A stretch of DNA of 64,000 nt from HT1-32 sp040219025 (GTDB taxonomy: Bacteria > Pseudomonadota > Alphaproteobacteria > Rhodospirillales > HT1-32). The DNA lies in the NCBI GenBank assembly GCA_040219025.1, contig JAVJTE010000020.1, forward strand, positions 186,001 through 250,000, written 5' to 3'. The position numbers and the translations under genes were made by a program. This document shows, in pieces, positions 16,772-24,995 of this stretch (positions are counted from its first letter, which is position 1; each line of letters starts with the position of its first letter). Under the pieces are notes generated by a model. The model was not told the origin of the DNA. It made no database searches and saw only the letters and a list, made by a program, of their open reading frames with translations.

Positions 16772-17656
16772 TTACAGCCCGAGCCGCTTTTCCGTGTCGG
16801 CATTGCGAACCGCGCGCTGCAGTTTCTGGAAGGCCCGCACCTCAATCTGGCGAATACGTTCGCGCGAGACGCCATAGACATGGCTGAGATCTTCCAGCGT
16901 CTTGGGGTCTTCCTCCAGACGCCGGGACACGATGATATGGCGTTCCCGCTCGTTCAGACTGGTCAGCGCGTTCTGCAGCAGGTCGCGCCGGTAATGTGAC
17001 TCATCATCGGCAATCAGCAGCTGTTCCTGATTTTCGGAATCGTCTTCCAGCCAGTCCATCCACTCGCCATCGCCATCCATGCTCAGCGGGGCATTCAGGC
17101 TCTGGTCGGGTCCGGACAGCCGGCGGTTCATGGAAATCACATCACCGCTGGAGACCGCCAGCTTGTGGGCAATCTCGTCAACCGCCTCGACCGGCATATC
17201 GCCCTCCGACAGCTCCTTCATCTTGCCCTTGAGCTTGCGCAGGTTGAAGAACAGTTTCTTCTGCGAGGCTGTGGTGCCCATTTTCACCAGCGACCATGAA
17301 TGCAGGATATATTCCTGGATCGCCGCCCGGATCCACCACATCGCATAGGTTGCCAGACGAAAACCCTTGTCCGGGTCAAAGCGGCGAACGGACTGCATCA
17401 TGCCGACATTGCCCTCGGAGATCAGCTCGGCGACCGGCAGACCATAACCGCGATAGCCCATCGCAATCCTGACCACCAGCCGCAGATGGCTGTTGATCAG
17501 CTGGTTCATGGCATCCTCGTCATCCTCTTCGCGCCAGCGACGGGCCAGTTCCATCTCGTCTTCATGTTCCAGCATCGGATAGCTGCGGATATCGCGCATG
17601 TACCGCGACAGGTTGGCTTCCGGTGTGGTGGATATTTCGCTGATCGCCTGTGCCAT
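16772..17656 (-). CDS. rpoH: RNA polymerase sigma-32 factor RpoH
   Basis: A 294-residue heat-shock sigma factor. Region 2 (RYMRDIRSYPMLEHEDEMEL, then GNVGMMQSVRRFDPDKGFR and YAMWWIRAAIQEY) and region 4 (YGVSRERIRQIEVRA) are complete. The RpoH box QKKLFFNLR at residues 132-140 separates it from other sigma-70 members. The ATG at 17656 follows a strong GGAGGGG; the open frame runs 13 codons further upstream but without family sequence. Many alphaproteobacteria have more than one RpoH, and which type this is cannot be told here. Confidence 0.95.
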   Translation of the reverse strand: MAQAISEISTTPEANLSRYMRDIRSYPMLEHEDEMELARRWREEDDEDAMNQLINSHLRLVVRIAMGYRGYGLPVAELISEGNVGMMQSVRRFDPDKGFRLATYAMWWIRAAIQEYILHSWSLVKMGTTASQKKLFFNLRKLKGKMKELSEGDMPVEAVDEIAHKLAVSSGDVISMNRRLSGPDQSLNAPLSMDGDGEWMDWLEDDSENQEQLLIADDESHYRRDLLQNALTSLNERERHIIVSRRLEEDPKTLEDLSHVYGVSRERIRQIEVRAFQKLQRAVRNADTEKRLGL

Positions 17657-17689
17657 GGTCCCCTCCGGCCAGAAAGCAGGCCACGGCAG

Positions 17690-17702
17690 GGTCACCGTGA
17701 CC
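17690..17702. promoter_or_regulatory. 13-bp palindrome in rpoH leader
   Basis: The perfect palindrome GGTCAC-C-GTGACC lies 34-46 bases upstream of the rpoH start. It could be a protein-binding site or one stem of the leader RNA. The wider gap 17657-17905 holds no gene and should contain the rpoH promoter. Confidence 0.4.
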
Positions 17703-17905
17703 GGGTGTGTTTCATATTCACATCATCTACGGCAGGGGGGAGTGCGCGGATCACCGGGGAGTCAAAAATGCTCCGGATCGCGTCATCAATGGTACAGCCT
17801 TCTGCCGGACAGCCGGCAGAACAACCATCCGGATATCAGTCCGGCTGAAGGCGGTCAGCAACAGGAAGGGTTACGGATTTCCCGCCTGTACGGCGGATAT
17901 CAGCG

Positions 17906-18091
17906 TCAGTGGCCGTGCGAGACCGCCTCGGCACCGGCCTTCAGGCGATAGGTGCGCGAGCAGTAGGGACAGACGATTTCTGTTTCACCCGCGCCGATGG
18001 TCAGATAGACGCGGGGATGACCGAGCGAACCACCTCCACCATCACAGGCGGCCTTGCGGGTCTCAACTTCGATGACTTCAAACGGGTCCAT
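17906..18091 (-). CDS. Zinc-finger (CHCC) small protein, NDUFS6-like
   Basis: A 61-residue protein with the zf-CHCC pattern: Cys16, His25 in GHPRVYL, and Cys41/Cys44 in CPYCSRTYRL. This matches the bacterial homologues of the mitochondrial complex I accessory subunit NDUFS6. I use the ATG at 18091 because the conserved sequence begins there; an upstream start at 18151 is possible. It lies upstream of rpoH in the same direction with a 249-base gap and diverges from the ABC gene at 18200. A role in complex I assembly is inferred from homology only. Confidence 0.85.
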   Translation of the reverse strand: MDPFEVIEVETRKAACDGGGGSLGHPRVYLTIGAGETEIVCPYCSRTYRLKAGAEAVSHGH

Positions 18092-18199
18092 GGCGACAAT
18101 CCGGGAGTTACAGGGTTGCGGGCTTCTCCGGGCGGTCGTTGACCACCCCAAGACTGAATGATACCCATGCGCACGCTCCGATCAACAGCCTGAACGGCC

Positions 18200-19159
18200 A
18201 TGACCGAACTTCCCCGCTATGCCGTCGAAATCGAGAACCTGTCAAAAACCTATCGCCCGAAAACCGGCGGCGAGGTCAGGGCGCTCGACAATGTCTCGCT
18301 GAACATCCCCCGCGGCGCGTTCTTTGCCCTGCTGGGGCCGAACGGTGCCGGTAAATCGACCCTGATCAATATTCTTGCCGGACTGGTCCTGAAAACCGGC
18401 GGAACAGCGAAGATCTGGGACCGGGATATCGATACCCGCCCGCGCCAGGCCCGCGCCGCCATTGGCATCGTACCGCAGGAGCTGAATATCGATCCGTTCT
18501 TCACGCCCCGGGCCCTGCTGGATATTCAGGCCGGTCTTTACGGCGTGCCGAAACGCGAACGCCGGACGGACGAAATTCTCAGGGCCATCGGTCTGTCCGA
18601 CAAGTCGGAAGCCTATGCGCGGTCACTCTCCGGCGGCATGCGCCGGCGCCTGCTGGTTGGCAAGGCGATGGTGCATACACCGCCCGTCCTGGTGCTGGAC
18701 GAGCCAACCGCCGGGGTCGATATCGAACTGCGCCGCCAGCTCTGGGACTATGTGCGCGAACTGAACCGCCAGGGCACCACGGTTCTGCTGACAACCCACT
18801 ATCTCGAAGAAGCAGAAGAGCTCTGCGATACCATCGCGATCATCAACCACGGCAAGCTGATTGCCTGCGAGCCGACACAGCAACTGCTGAAGCGGATGGA
18901 TTCCAAGGAGCTGCAGATCCAGACCGGCGAGACCCTGTCCACCATCCCCGATGCCCTGCAGGTCTATGATCCCGAACTGCGCGGCGACAACCGGATGGTG
19001 TTCCGCTACTCGCCCTCGCAGGTCAATGTGGCAGCAATTCTGGATGCGGTGCGAACCGCGGGTCTGACCATCAGTGATCTGTCGACTGTCGAGGCGGATC
19101 TGGAAGATATTTTCCTCTCGCTCACCAGCCATCGCGAGACCGGGGGCGGGGCGGGATAA
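18200..19159 (+). CDS. ABC transporter ATP-binding protein (DrrA/YadG-like)
   Basis: A 319-residue ATPase: Walker A GPNGAGKST, a Q-loop VPQELN, signature LSGGMRRRL and Walker B VLVLDEPTAGVD, followed by an ~80-residue C-terminal extension typical of the DrrA/YadG exporters. The membrane partner is normally encoded next to it, but none is seen here; a lipoprotein hydrolase follows after 12 bases. The permease may be elsewhere, or the ATPase may serve another system. Confidence 0.88.
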   Translation: MTELPRYAVEIENLSKTYRPKTGGEVRALDNVSLNIPRGAFFALLGPNGAGKSTLINILAGLVLKTGGTAKIWDRDIDTRPRQARAAIGIVPQELNIDPFFTPRALLDIQAGLYGVPKRERRTDEILRAIGLSDKSEAYARSLSGGMRRRLLVGKAMVHTPPVLVLDEPTAGVDIELRRQLWDYVRELNRQGTTVLLTTHYLEEAEELCDTIAIINHGKLIACEPTQQLLKRMDSKELQIQTGETLSTIPDALQVYDPELRGDNRMVFRYSPSQVNVAAILDAVRTAGLTISDLSTVEADLEDIFLSLTSHRETGGGAG

Positions 19160-19171
19160 AAGGGGCCGGCA

Positions 19172-20173
19172 ATGATGCGGCGGTTTGCCCCGGGCGCGGC
19201 GCTGATTCTCGTCATCCTGACCGGGGCCTGTGCCCCGGTCGAGATTCCGCCGGGCGCCGGACAACAGCAGCCGGCACTTAACCAGTCCTCCCTGATCAGC
19301 TTTGACGGCACCGCCCTGCCCCTGCGGCGGTGGTTGCCGGAGGTTGACCGGCCGGACGCGGTGATCCTCGCCCTGCATGGCTTCAACGATTATGCCAACG
19401 CCTTCAGCACGCCGGCACCCTGGTTCACACAGCAGAACCTGGCGGTCTTTGCCATCGACCAGCGCGGCTTCGGTGACGCGCCGGGGCGGGGTTACTGGCA
19501 CAGCGAGACCGCACTTACCGGTGATGTGGCGGCCGCGCTGGACCTGCTGGGCCAGCGTTATCCCGGTATTCCGCTGTACCTGATGGGGGTCAGCATGGGG
19601 GGTGCCGTTGCCCTTGCCAGCCTCACCGATCCCCGGGTCAGCCGGGCCGTGCAGGGCACCATCCTGCTCGCCCCCGCCATCTGGGGGGCTTCCACACAGC
19701 CCTGGTGGCAGCGGGGCGGCCTCTGGCTGTTCGCCCATACCATTCCCTGGATGCGGCCAACCGGCCAGGGGCTGGGCATTCAGGCCTCGGACAATATCGA
19801 GATGCTGCGCGGCCTCGGACGCGATCCCAAGGTGATCAAGAAAACCCGGATCGATGCCGTCTACGGTCTCGTCCGGCTGATGGATTCAGCGCTGCTGGCC
19901 AGCCGGGGCCTGAAAACCCCGGCACTTGTTCTCTATGGCGCAAAGGATGAGGTGATTCCGCCGAAGCCAACCCGCCAGATGCTCCGCAACCTGCCCCCGG
20001 ACACGGCTGAACGGCGACGCATTGCGGTCTATCCGGAGGGCTGGCACATGCTGCTGCGCGACCTTCAGGGCGAGGTGGTCTGGCGCGACATTGCCAGCTG
20101 GATCCGGCGACCGGAGGACCCGCTGCCCTCCGGTGCCGAAGCCTATACCAAAACCTTCATGACAAGGGACTGA
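19172..20173 (+). CDS. Lipoprotein alpha/beta hydrolase (monoacylglycerol lipase-like)
   Basis: A 333-residue alpha/beta hydrolase with a lipoprotein signal; LTGAC puts the lipidated cysteine at residue 20. The oxyanion segment ALHGFNDY, the nucleophile elbow GVSMGG, the acid in LYGAKDEVIPP and the histidine in EGWHMLLRD make a complete triad of the serine aminopeptidase S33 / monoglyceride lipase group. It is membrane-anchored, facing the periplasm. It follows the ABC ATPase by 12 bases and is probably co-transcribed with it. The lipid substrate is unknown. Confidence 0.82.
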   Translation: MMRRFAPGAALILVILTGACAPVEIPPGAGQQQPALNQSSLISFDGTALPLRRWLPEVDRPDAVILALHGFNDYANAFSTPAPWFTQQNLAVFAIDQRGFGDAPGRGYWHSETALTGDVAAALDLLGQRYPGIPLYLMGVSMGGAVALASLTDPRVSRAVQGTILLAPAIWGASTQPWWQRGGLWLFAHTIPWMRPTGQGLGIQASDNIEMLRGLGRDPKVIKKTRIDAVYGLVRLMDSALLASRGLKTPALVLYGAKDEVIPPKPTRQMLRNLPPDTAERRRIAVYPEGWHMLLRDLQGEVVWRDIASWIRRPEDPLPSGAEAYTKTFMTRD

Positions 20174-20182
20174 GCCGGCGGG

Positions 20183-20782
20183 TCAGCCCACCGGCACGGT
20201 CTGGACCATCGCCGGGCGCTTTGAGAATTCGGCAAACCATGCTGCCAGTTTCGGCCGGCCCTCGCGCCAGTTCTTTTCGTCATGCCGCAGATCGATATAG
20301 CCGAGCGCCGCACCGATTGCGAAATGACCGATATGCACATCGCCGTCGAGCTGCGAGATGTCTTTCTCCAGTGCTTCCGTCGCCGAGCGAATACCGTTCC
20401 AGTGACGTTCACCCCAGGTCGGGGAGCGTTCGCCGTTGATGCGGCCTTCATGAACAATCAGGAACGAACAATCGGCCATACCATTGCCCAGCGCCATCAG
20501 GGTCAGGGCCCTGAAGCGGGCGCGCGGCTCTGCCGGGTAAAGCTTGTGGCCGGAATGCTGGGTATCGAAATATTCCGTAATCACCGAGGAATCGAACAGC
20601 AGGTCACCGTCATCAGTTTCCAGCGAGGGCAGTTTGCCGAGCGGGCTGAGCGGGTTGATGCCCTGCAGCGGCTTGCTGGCATCTGCAGGCACTTTCTCGA
20701 CCCGGTCCACGACGCCGGTTTCAATGGCGACAGCCATGCATTTGCGGGCATAGGGCGAGGCAGGTGAATAGACGAGCTTCAT
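20183..20782 (-). CDS. Glutathione S-transferase family protein
   Basis: A 199-residue GST. The thioredoxin-like N-domain begins KLVYSPASPYARKCMAVAIE, with a serine in the position that often activates glutathione, and has the NPLSPLGKLPSLETDDGDLL segment including the cis-proline. The helical C-domain ends with GAALGYIDLRHDEKNWREG and FSKRPAMVQTVP. Start overlaps the thpR stop by four bases, giving a two-gene unit. The class resembles the bacterial YfcF/YibF-type group. Substrate unknown. Confidence 0.88.
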   Translation of the reverse strand: MKLVYSPASPYARKCMAVAIETGVVDRVEKVPADASKPLQGINPLSPLGKLPSLETDDGDLLFDSSVITEYFDTQHSGHKLYPAEPRARFRALTLMALGNGMADCSFLIVHEGRINGERSPTWGERHWNGIRSATEALEKDISQLDGDVHIGHFAIGAALGYIDLRHDEKNWREGRPKLAAWFAEFSKRPAMVQTVPVG

Positions 20783-21363
20783 AGAACAGGATCTCCCGAT
20801 CGGGCGGTTATGGGCTGGGGCGTCAGCGGGTAGCTGGCTTCGATCGCGTAATGTGAGCCATCCCGCGTCAGCACGCTGGAAAACAGGCTGAAATCTTCAA
20901 CGGGGAAGGGCTGCGTTGCAAACAGGTTTTTCTGCCGGCAGAACCCCGCCAGACGATCAAACCGGATGTCACGCAGACGGGCAATCGTCACATGGGGATG
21001 AAACCTGCGCTTTTCCGGACGTATCCCGAACCGTTGCAGGGCAGAGACAATCCGTTCCTGCAACTGGATGAGGTCGGGGTTTTTCTCTATATCGACATAG
21101 AGCAGCCGCCCTTCACCAGCGCGCGCCTTCTGGCCAAACCAGTCAACGCCGGAGAGCCGCAGGTCAAAGGATGGCGAGCGCACACCCTCCAGTGCCAGAT
21201 CAGCATCATCGGCAGTATGGCGGTCAATTTCGCCCAGAAAACAGAGGGTCAGATGCATGTTTTGCGGCGGCACCCACCGGGCACCGGGCAGATCGGTCTG
21301 AAGCAGTTCAAGCTGCCGGCGAACTTCTTCCGGCAGTGTCAGTCCGACAAACAGGCGCAACAT
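20779..21363 (-). CDS. thpR: RNA 2',3'-cyclic phosphodiesterase ThpR
   Basis: A 194-residue 2H phosphoesterase that opens 2',3'-cyclic phosphates on RNA ends. The two HxTx signatures are present: His37-Leu-Thr39 in MHLTLCFLGE and a second in FHPHVTIARL around residue 121-130. The length and the N-terminus MLRLFVGLTLP fit the former LigT family. It is co-translated with the downstream GST gene (ATGA overlap). Confidence 0.92.
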   Translation of the reverse strand: MLRLFVGLTLPEEVRRQLELLQTDLPGARWVPPQNMHLTLCFLGEIDRHTADDADLALEGVRSPSFDLRLSGVDWFGQKARAGEGRLLYVDIEKNPDLIQLQERIVSALQRFGIRPEKRRFHPHVTIARLRDIRFDRLAGFCRQKNLFATQPFPVEDFSLFSSVLTRDGSHYAIEASYPLTPQPITARSGDPVL

Positions 21364-21385
21364 GCGTCATCTCCCCGGCGGCCGG

Positions 21386-22435
21386 TCAGAGGTAGGCGTT
21401 CGGCCGCTCTGCATTGATCGCTTCAATTCCGTCCAGGACATCGCCGGACAGATCGGTTGTTACCGCCTCGATATTCGCCTTCAGCTGCGGCATCTTTGTG
21501 GCACCGATAATAACGCTGGTCATGAATCTGCGCGACCCGCAGAACGCCAGCGCCATTTCAGCGGCTCCGAGGCCATGCTGCTTTGCCAGCGCAACATACT
21601 TCTCTGTCGCGTCGAAAGCGGTTTTCGACATGTAGCGCGGAAAATAATCCGGCCAGCGCGACAGACGGGCACCATCCGGGCGGGCATCGCCAAGATATTT
21701 GCCGGTCAGCATGCCCGATGCCAGGCAGCCATAGGCCAGCAGCCCGACATCCTCGCGGATGGCGATTTCGGCTGTGCCGACCTCGAACGTTCGGTTGATC
21801 AGGTTATAGGGGTTCTGAATGCTGGCGATACGAGGCAATTCCCCGGCTTCGGAATGCCGCAGGTAATCCAGCAAGCCCCAGGGGGTCTCGTTCGAGACCC
21901 CGATATGGCGAATTTTTCCGGCAGCGACCATTTCGCCCAGCGCCACCAGCGTCTCGGCAATCGGTGTCACCTCTTCCACATCGTCATGGGTGTAGTTCAG
22001 GGCACCGAAATAGTTCGTGCTGCGGGCCGGCCAGTGGATCTGGTACAGGTCGATATAATCCGTCTTCAGACGCCGGAGGCTCTGGTCGACAGCCACCCGG
22101 ATATCCGCGGCATCAAGTGTCGGCCTTGCGCCGCCGGGCCGGGCCTTTGGAAAGCGGTCGCCCGGGCCAAGCGCCTTTGTCGCCAGAATGACCTTGTCCC
22201 GGTTACCCCTTGCGGCCAGCCAGTCACCGATAATTTCCTCTGTCCGGCCATAGGTCTCCGGCTTCACCGGGACGGAGTACATCTCGGCGGTGTCGATGAA
22301 GTTCACCCCCTGGTCGAAGGCATAGTCGAGCTGCTCAAACGCTTCGTCCGGGCCGTTCTGTTCGCCATAGGTCATGGTGCCCATGCAAACGAGGCTGACA
22401 TCAAGCCCGGTGCGGCCAAGGGGTCTGTATTTCAT
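21386..22435 (-). CDS. Aldo/keto reductase, Tas-like
   Basis: A 349-residue NADP(H)-dependent aldo/keto reductase. The tetrad is visible: Asp and Tyr in FIDTAEMYSVP, Lys in ILATKAL and His in YQIHWPARSTNYFG. That last block and the MKYRPLGRTGLDVSLVCMGT N-terminus match the Tas subgroup. It stands alone between thpR and the FIST gene. Substrate unknown. Confidence 0.9.
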   Translation of the reverse strand: MKYRPLGRTGLDVSLVCMGTMTYGEQNGPDEAFEQLDYAFDQGVNFIDTAEMYSVPVKPETYGRTEEIIGDWLAARGNRDKVILATKALGPGDRFPKARPGGARPTLDAADIRVAVDQSLRRLKTDYIDLYQIHWPARSTNYFGALNYTHDDVEEVTPIAETLVALGEMVAAGKIRHIGVSNETPWGLLDYLRHSEAGELPRIASIQNPYNLINRTFEVGTAEIAIREDVGLLAYGCLASGMLTGKYLGDARPDGARLSRWPDYFPRYMSKTAFDATEKYVALAKQHGLGAAEMALAFCGSRRFMTSVIIGATKMPQLKANIEAVTTDLSGDVLDGIEAINAERPNAYL

Positions 22436-22471
22436 GAGAATCTCTTTTAACTCGCGGATATGACGCTGACG

Positions 22472-23578
22472 TTACATCAGCAGGGTGAGGACGCCTGTAT
22501 AGCTGTAGAGGCGATTGTTGCAAATCTCGCCATTGCCGAAAAAGCCGGTGTAGGGAATATCCCCGAACTGTTCCCGGATGGCCTTTGCCTCGAAATGCGG
22601 ATCGGCAAACAGTCCCGGACCGCGGGCAATGCAGGAATAATAGAGCGCCCCGCGTGGCTGGCGGCCATCAAGCCGGCGGGCCACATCCTCCAGCATCCGA
22701 TGCATGTCCTGCTCTGCCCCCTCCGGATCCCGCCGCACGAACATCAGCCGGTCACCATCCTGGACATGGTCACCGATGGCGACCAGATCACGTTCCGGAT
22801 CAAGCGCCACAAGACTGCGCACAACATAGTCGCGGGTATCGGACCCCGAAACCGGCAGCGCCACATGGATCAGGCCGCCAATCTGCTGCAGGTCGCGCGA
22901 CAGCAGCTCGCCGATATCATCTTTCATCACCGCCAGCGCCGGGCGGTCATCCAGCTTCACCAGAACATGCTCGACAGATTCCGTAACGGTATGAAACGGC
23001 CCGACCGGCGTGCAGCCCTGGGATAATCCGCAGATCGCCTCGATCTCCGGCGACAGCAGAACCCCGGAGAGCCCCCCGGAAATCATCCGTCCGGCAATCT
23101 GGCGACCACGCCCCCGTGACGCCGTCAGTCCGCCGATCAGAAACCCGCCGGTCGTCGTGGCCGTGCCGGCCATTGCCTGCAGCAGATTTTCGCTGCCCGG
23201 ATCACCATGGGCAATCACAAGCGGCGGGGCGAAGGAATCTGTCCAGCCACCGGCTTCGAGCGCCGCCAGCTCGCCCGACGGGCTGAACAGCTGGTAGTCA
23301 CCGGCCGCGAGGTCGCCGGTCATGACTGACAGGGCCGGCATGTCGAAATGCGATTCACCGCCACCGCAGACACCATAGCCTGTGGTCCCGGTCCAGTCGG
23401 CAACCCCCGTTTCCTGCTTCAGCATATCGAGGATCGGGTCGAGCATTTCCGTCAGACCGTCCGTGGCATAGATGAAGCCGAGCCGGTGCCCGTCGGTACG
23501 TCCGGCCAGCTGCTCGACAACGCCGGCCGTGGCAGTCTGCCAGTTCGTCCCGGCGGAGATTGCGGCAGCAAAACCCAA
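22472..23578 (-). CDS. FIST-domain sensor-like protein
   Basis: A 368-residue protein with the FIST N domain (about 25-215, ending near GCTPVGPFHTVTE) and FIST C domain (about 220-350, with FGNGEIC close to the end). FIST domains are predicted small-ligand (amino-acid) sensors in signalling proteins; here they stand alone with no output domain. The start at 23578 is a TTG, with GGGAG of the upstream arylesterase's last codons about 10 bases before it, and only three bases separate the two genes. It is likely co-transcribed with the arylesterase. Confidence 0.85.
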   Translation of the reverse strand: MGFAAAISAGTNWQTATAGVVEQLAGRTDGHRLGFIYATDGLTEMLDPILDMLKQETGVADWTGTTGYGVCGGGESHFDMPALSVMTGDLAAGDYQLFSPSGELAALEAGGWTDSFAPPLVIAHGDPGSENLLQAMAGTATTTGGFLIGGLTASRGRGRQIAGRMISGGLSGVLLSPEIEAICGLSQGCTPVGPFHTVTESVEHVLVKLDDRPALAVMKDDIGELLSRDLQQIGGLIHVALPVSGSDTRDYVVRSLVALDPERDLVAIGDHVQDGDRLMFVRRDPEGAEQDMHRMLEDVARRLDGRQPRGALYYSCIARGPGLFADPHFEAKAIREQFGDIPYTGFFGNGEICNNRLYSYTGVLTLLM

Positions 23579-23581
23579 GGG

Positions 23582-24286
23582 TCAGCTGCTCCCGCCGTCA
23601 GCCTGGTCGAGCAGCTTCAGGACGTAAGGCAGAATTCTTTTTGTCACGACAGCAATACCCTCCGGATTGGGATGAATGCCATCCTGCTGGTTCAGTTCCG
23701 GCACGGCGGCGACACCTTCGAGAAAAAACGGATACAGCAGCACTTCTTTCTCCTCCGCCAGGTCAGGGTAAATTCTGCCGAAAGCTTCACCATATTCGCG
23801 GCCAAGGTTAGGCGGTGCCAGCATTCCCGCAAGTAAAACTGGTACGTTTGCCGCTTTTAGCTCCGTGATAATGCGGTCCAGATTGGCTCTGGTTGCAGCC
23901 GGTTCGAGGCCGCGCAGGGCATCATTTGCGCCAAGCTCGACAATCGCGGCATCCGGCCGGTCTGATAACAACCAGCCCAGCCGGCTGGCCCCGCCGGCCG
24001 TGGTATCGCCGGAGACACCGCCATTGATGACCGTCACCTTCCGCCCGGCCTGTTGCAGCGCTTCTGACAGCTGGTCCGTGAAGGCCTCGCCCTGCCTGAC
24101 GCCGTAGCCCGCCGTGAGACTGTCACCCAGCACGAGCAGTTTCAGGGGGTCACGATCCGCCGCAATGGAGGTTCCGGAAAGTGCAACAACCGCGATGAGC
24201 GTAAAAACAACGTTGAAAATCTGTCGAAATCCGCCATATGCGGTTGCACTACCAACCGGTCGATCCCTGAGTGAAAGCCCCGACAT
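23582..24286 (-). CDS. Arylesterase / GDSL lysophospholipase (TesA-like)
   Basis: A 234-residue SGNH hydrolase. Block I LVLGDSLTAGYG carries the nucleophile Ser56, block II is NGGVSGDTTAGG, block III LGANDALRG, and block V DGIHPNPEG holds the Asp-His pair. An N-terminal signal peptide (about residues 22-43, ending SIAAD) sends it to the periplasm. The ATG at 24286 has GGAG eight bases upstream. Its CAT is the same CATG that starts the divergent ybbA-like ATPase gene, so the two coding regions overlap by two bases and there is no intergenic promoter. This arrangement next to ybbA-ybbP is widespread in proteobacteria, though usually less tight. Confidence 0.9.
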   Translation of the reverse strand: MSGLSLRDRPVGSATAYGGFRQIFNVVFTLIAVVALSGTSIAADRDPLKLLVLGDSLTAGYGVRQGEAFTDQLSEALQQAGRKVTVINGGVSGDTTAGGASRLGWLLSDRPDAAIVELGANDALRGLEPAATRANLDRIITELKAANVPVLLAGMLAPPNLGREYGEAFGRIYPDLAEEKEVLLYPFFLEGVAAVPELNQQDGIHPNPEGIAVVTKRILPYVLKLLDQADGGSS

Positions 24287-24995
24287 GAACGATACTCCGC
24301 GAAACAGCGACCCGGCCATCCGGCTCGACAACTTACACCTTACGTTGGGTGCAGAGTCCCGGGAGGTCAACATCCTGCGCGGGATTGATCTGCAGGTCGC
24401 CCGGGGAGAGGCCGTCGGCATCGTCGGGCCATCGGGCTCCGGCAAGACCTCCATGCTGATGGTTATCGCCGGTCTGGAACGGGCCACATCCGGTCAGGTC
24501 GCAGTCGCTGGTACTTCTCTCGACGGCCTTTCGGAGGACCAGCTTGCCCTGTTCCGGCGCCAGCATGTCGGCATTGTGTTTCAGGCTTTCCATCTGATCC
24601 CGACCATGACCGCGCTGGAGAATGTTGCCATACCGCTGGAGCTGGCCGGCCATGACGACGCCTTTGCACGGGCGGAGCGCGAACTGGACGCGGTCGGCCT
24701 GTCACATCGGCTCGGGCATTATCCGGGCCAGCTGTCCGGCGGGGAACAGCAGCGCACGGCACTGGCCCGCGCCTTTGCGATTGAACCGGATATCCTGCTG
24801 GCGGACGAGCCGACCGGCAATCTGGACGGCGAGACCGGACAGCAGATCGTGGATCTTATGTTCCGGCTGCGTAACGAACGCGGGGCCACCCTGATGCTGA
24901 TCACGCATGACCCCAAACTGGCGGCAAAATGCGACCGCACCCTGACTCTGGCGGATGGCCGGATTGTCAGTGAAAAACTGCAGGCTGTCGCCTGA
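24285..24995 (+). CDS. ABC transporter ATP-binding protein (YbbA/LolD-like)
   Basis: A 236-residue ATPase of the MacB/LolD group: Walker A GPSGSGKT, Q-loop VFQAFHLIP, signature LSGGEQQRTA, Walker B ILLADEPTGNLDG. It pairs with the FtsX-type permease encoded next (TGATG stop/start overlap). YbbA-YbbP systems are thought to act mechanically on the periplasmic side or on lipid/peptide substrates; the substrate is unknown. The start at 24285 shares CATG with tesA, so its promoter must lie inside the tesA coding sequence. Confidence 0.9.
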   Translation: MNDTPRNSDPAIRLDNLHLTLGAESREVNILRGIDLQVARGEAVGIVGPSGSGKTSMLMVIAGLERATSGQVAVAGTSLDGLSEDQLALFRRQHVGIVFQAFHLIPTMTALENVAIPLELAGHDDAFARAERELDAVGLSHRLGHYPGQLSGGEQQRTALARAFAIEPDILLADEPTGNLDGETGQQIVDLMFRLRNERGATLMLITHDPKLAAKCDRTLTLADGRIVSEKLQAVA

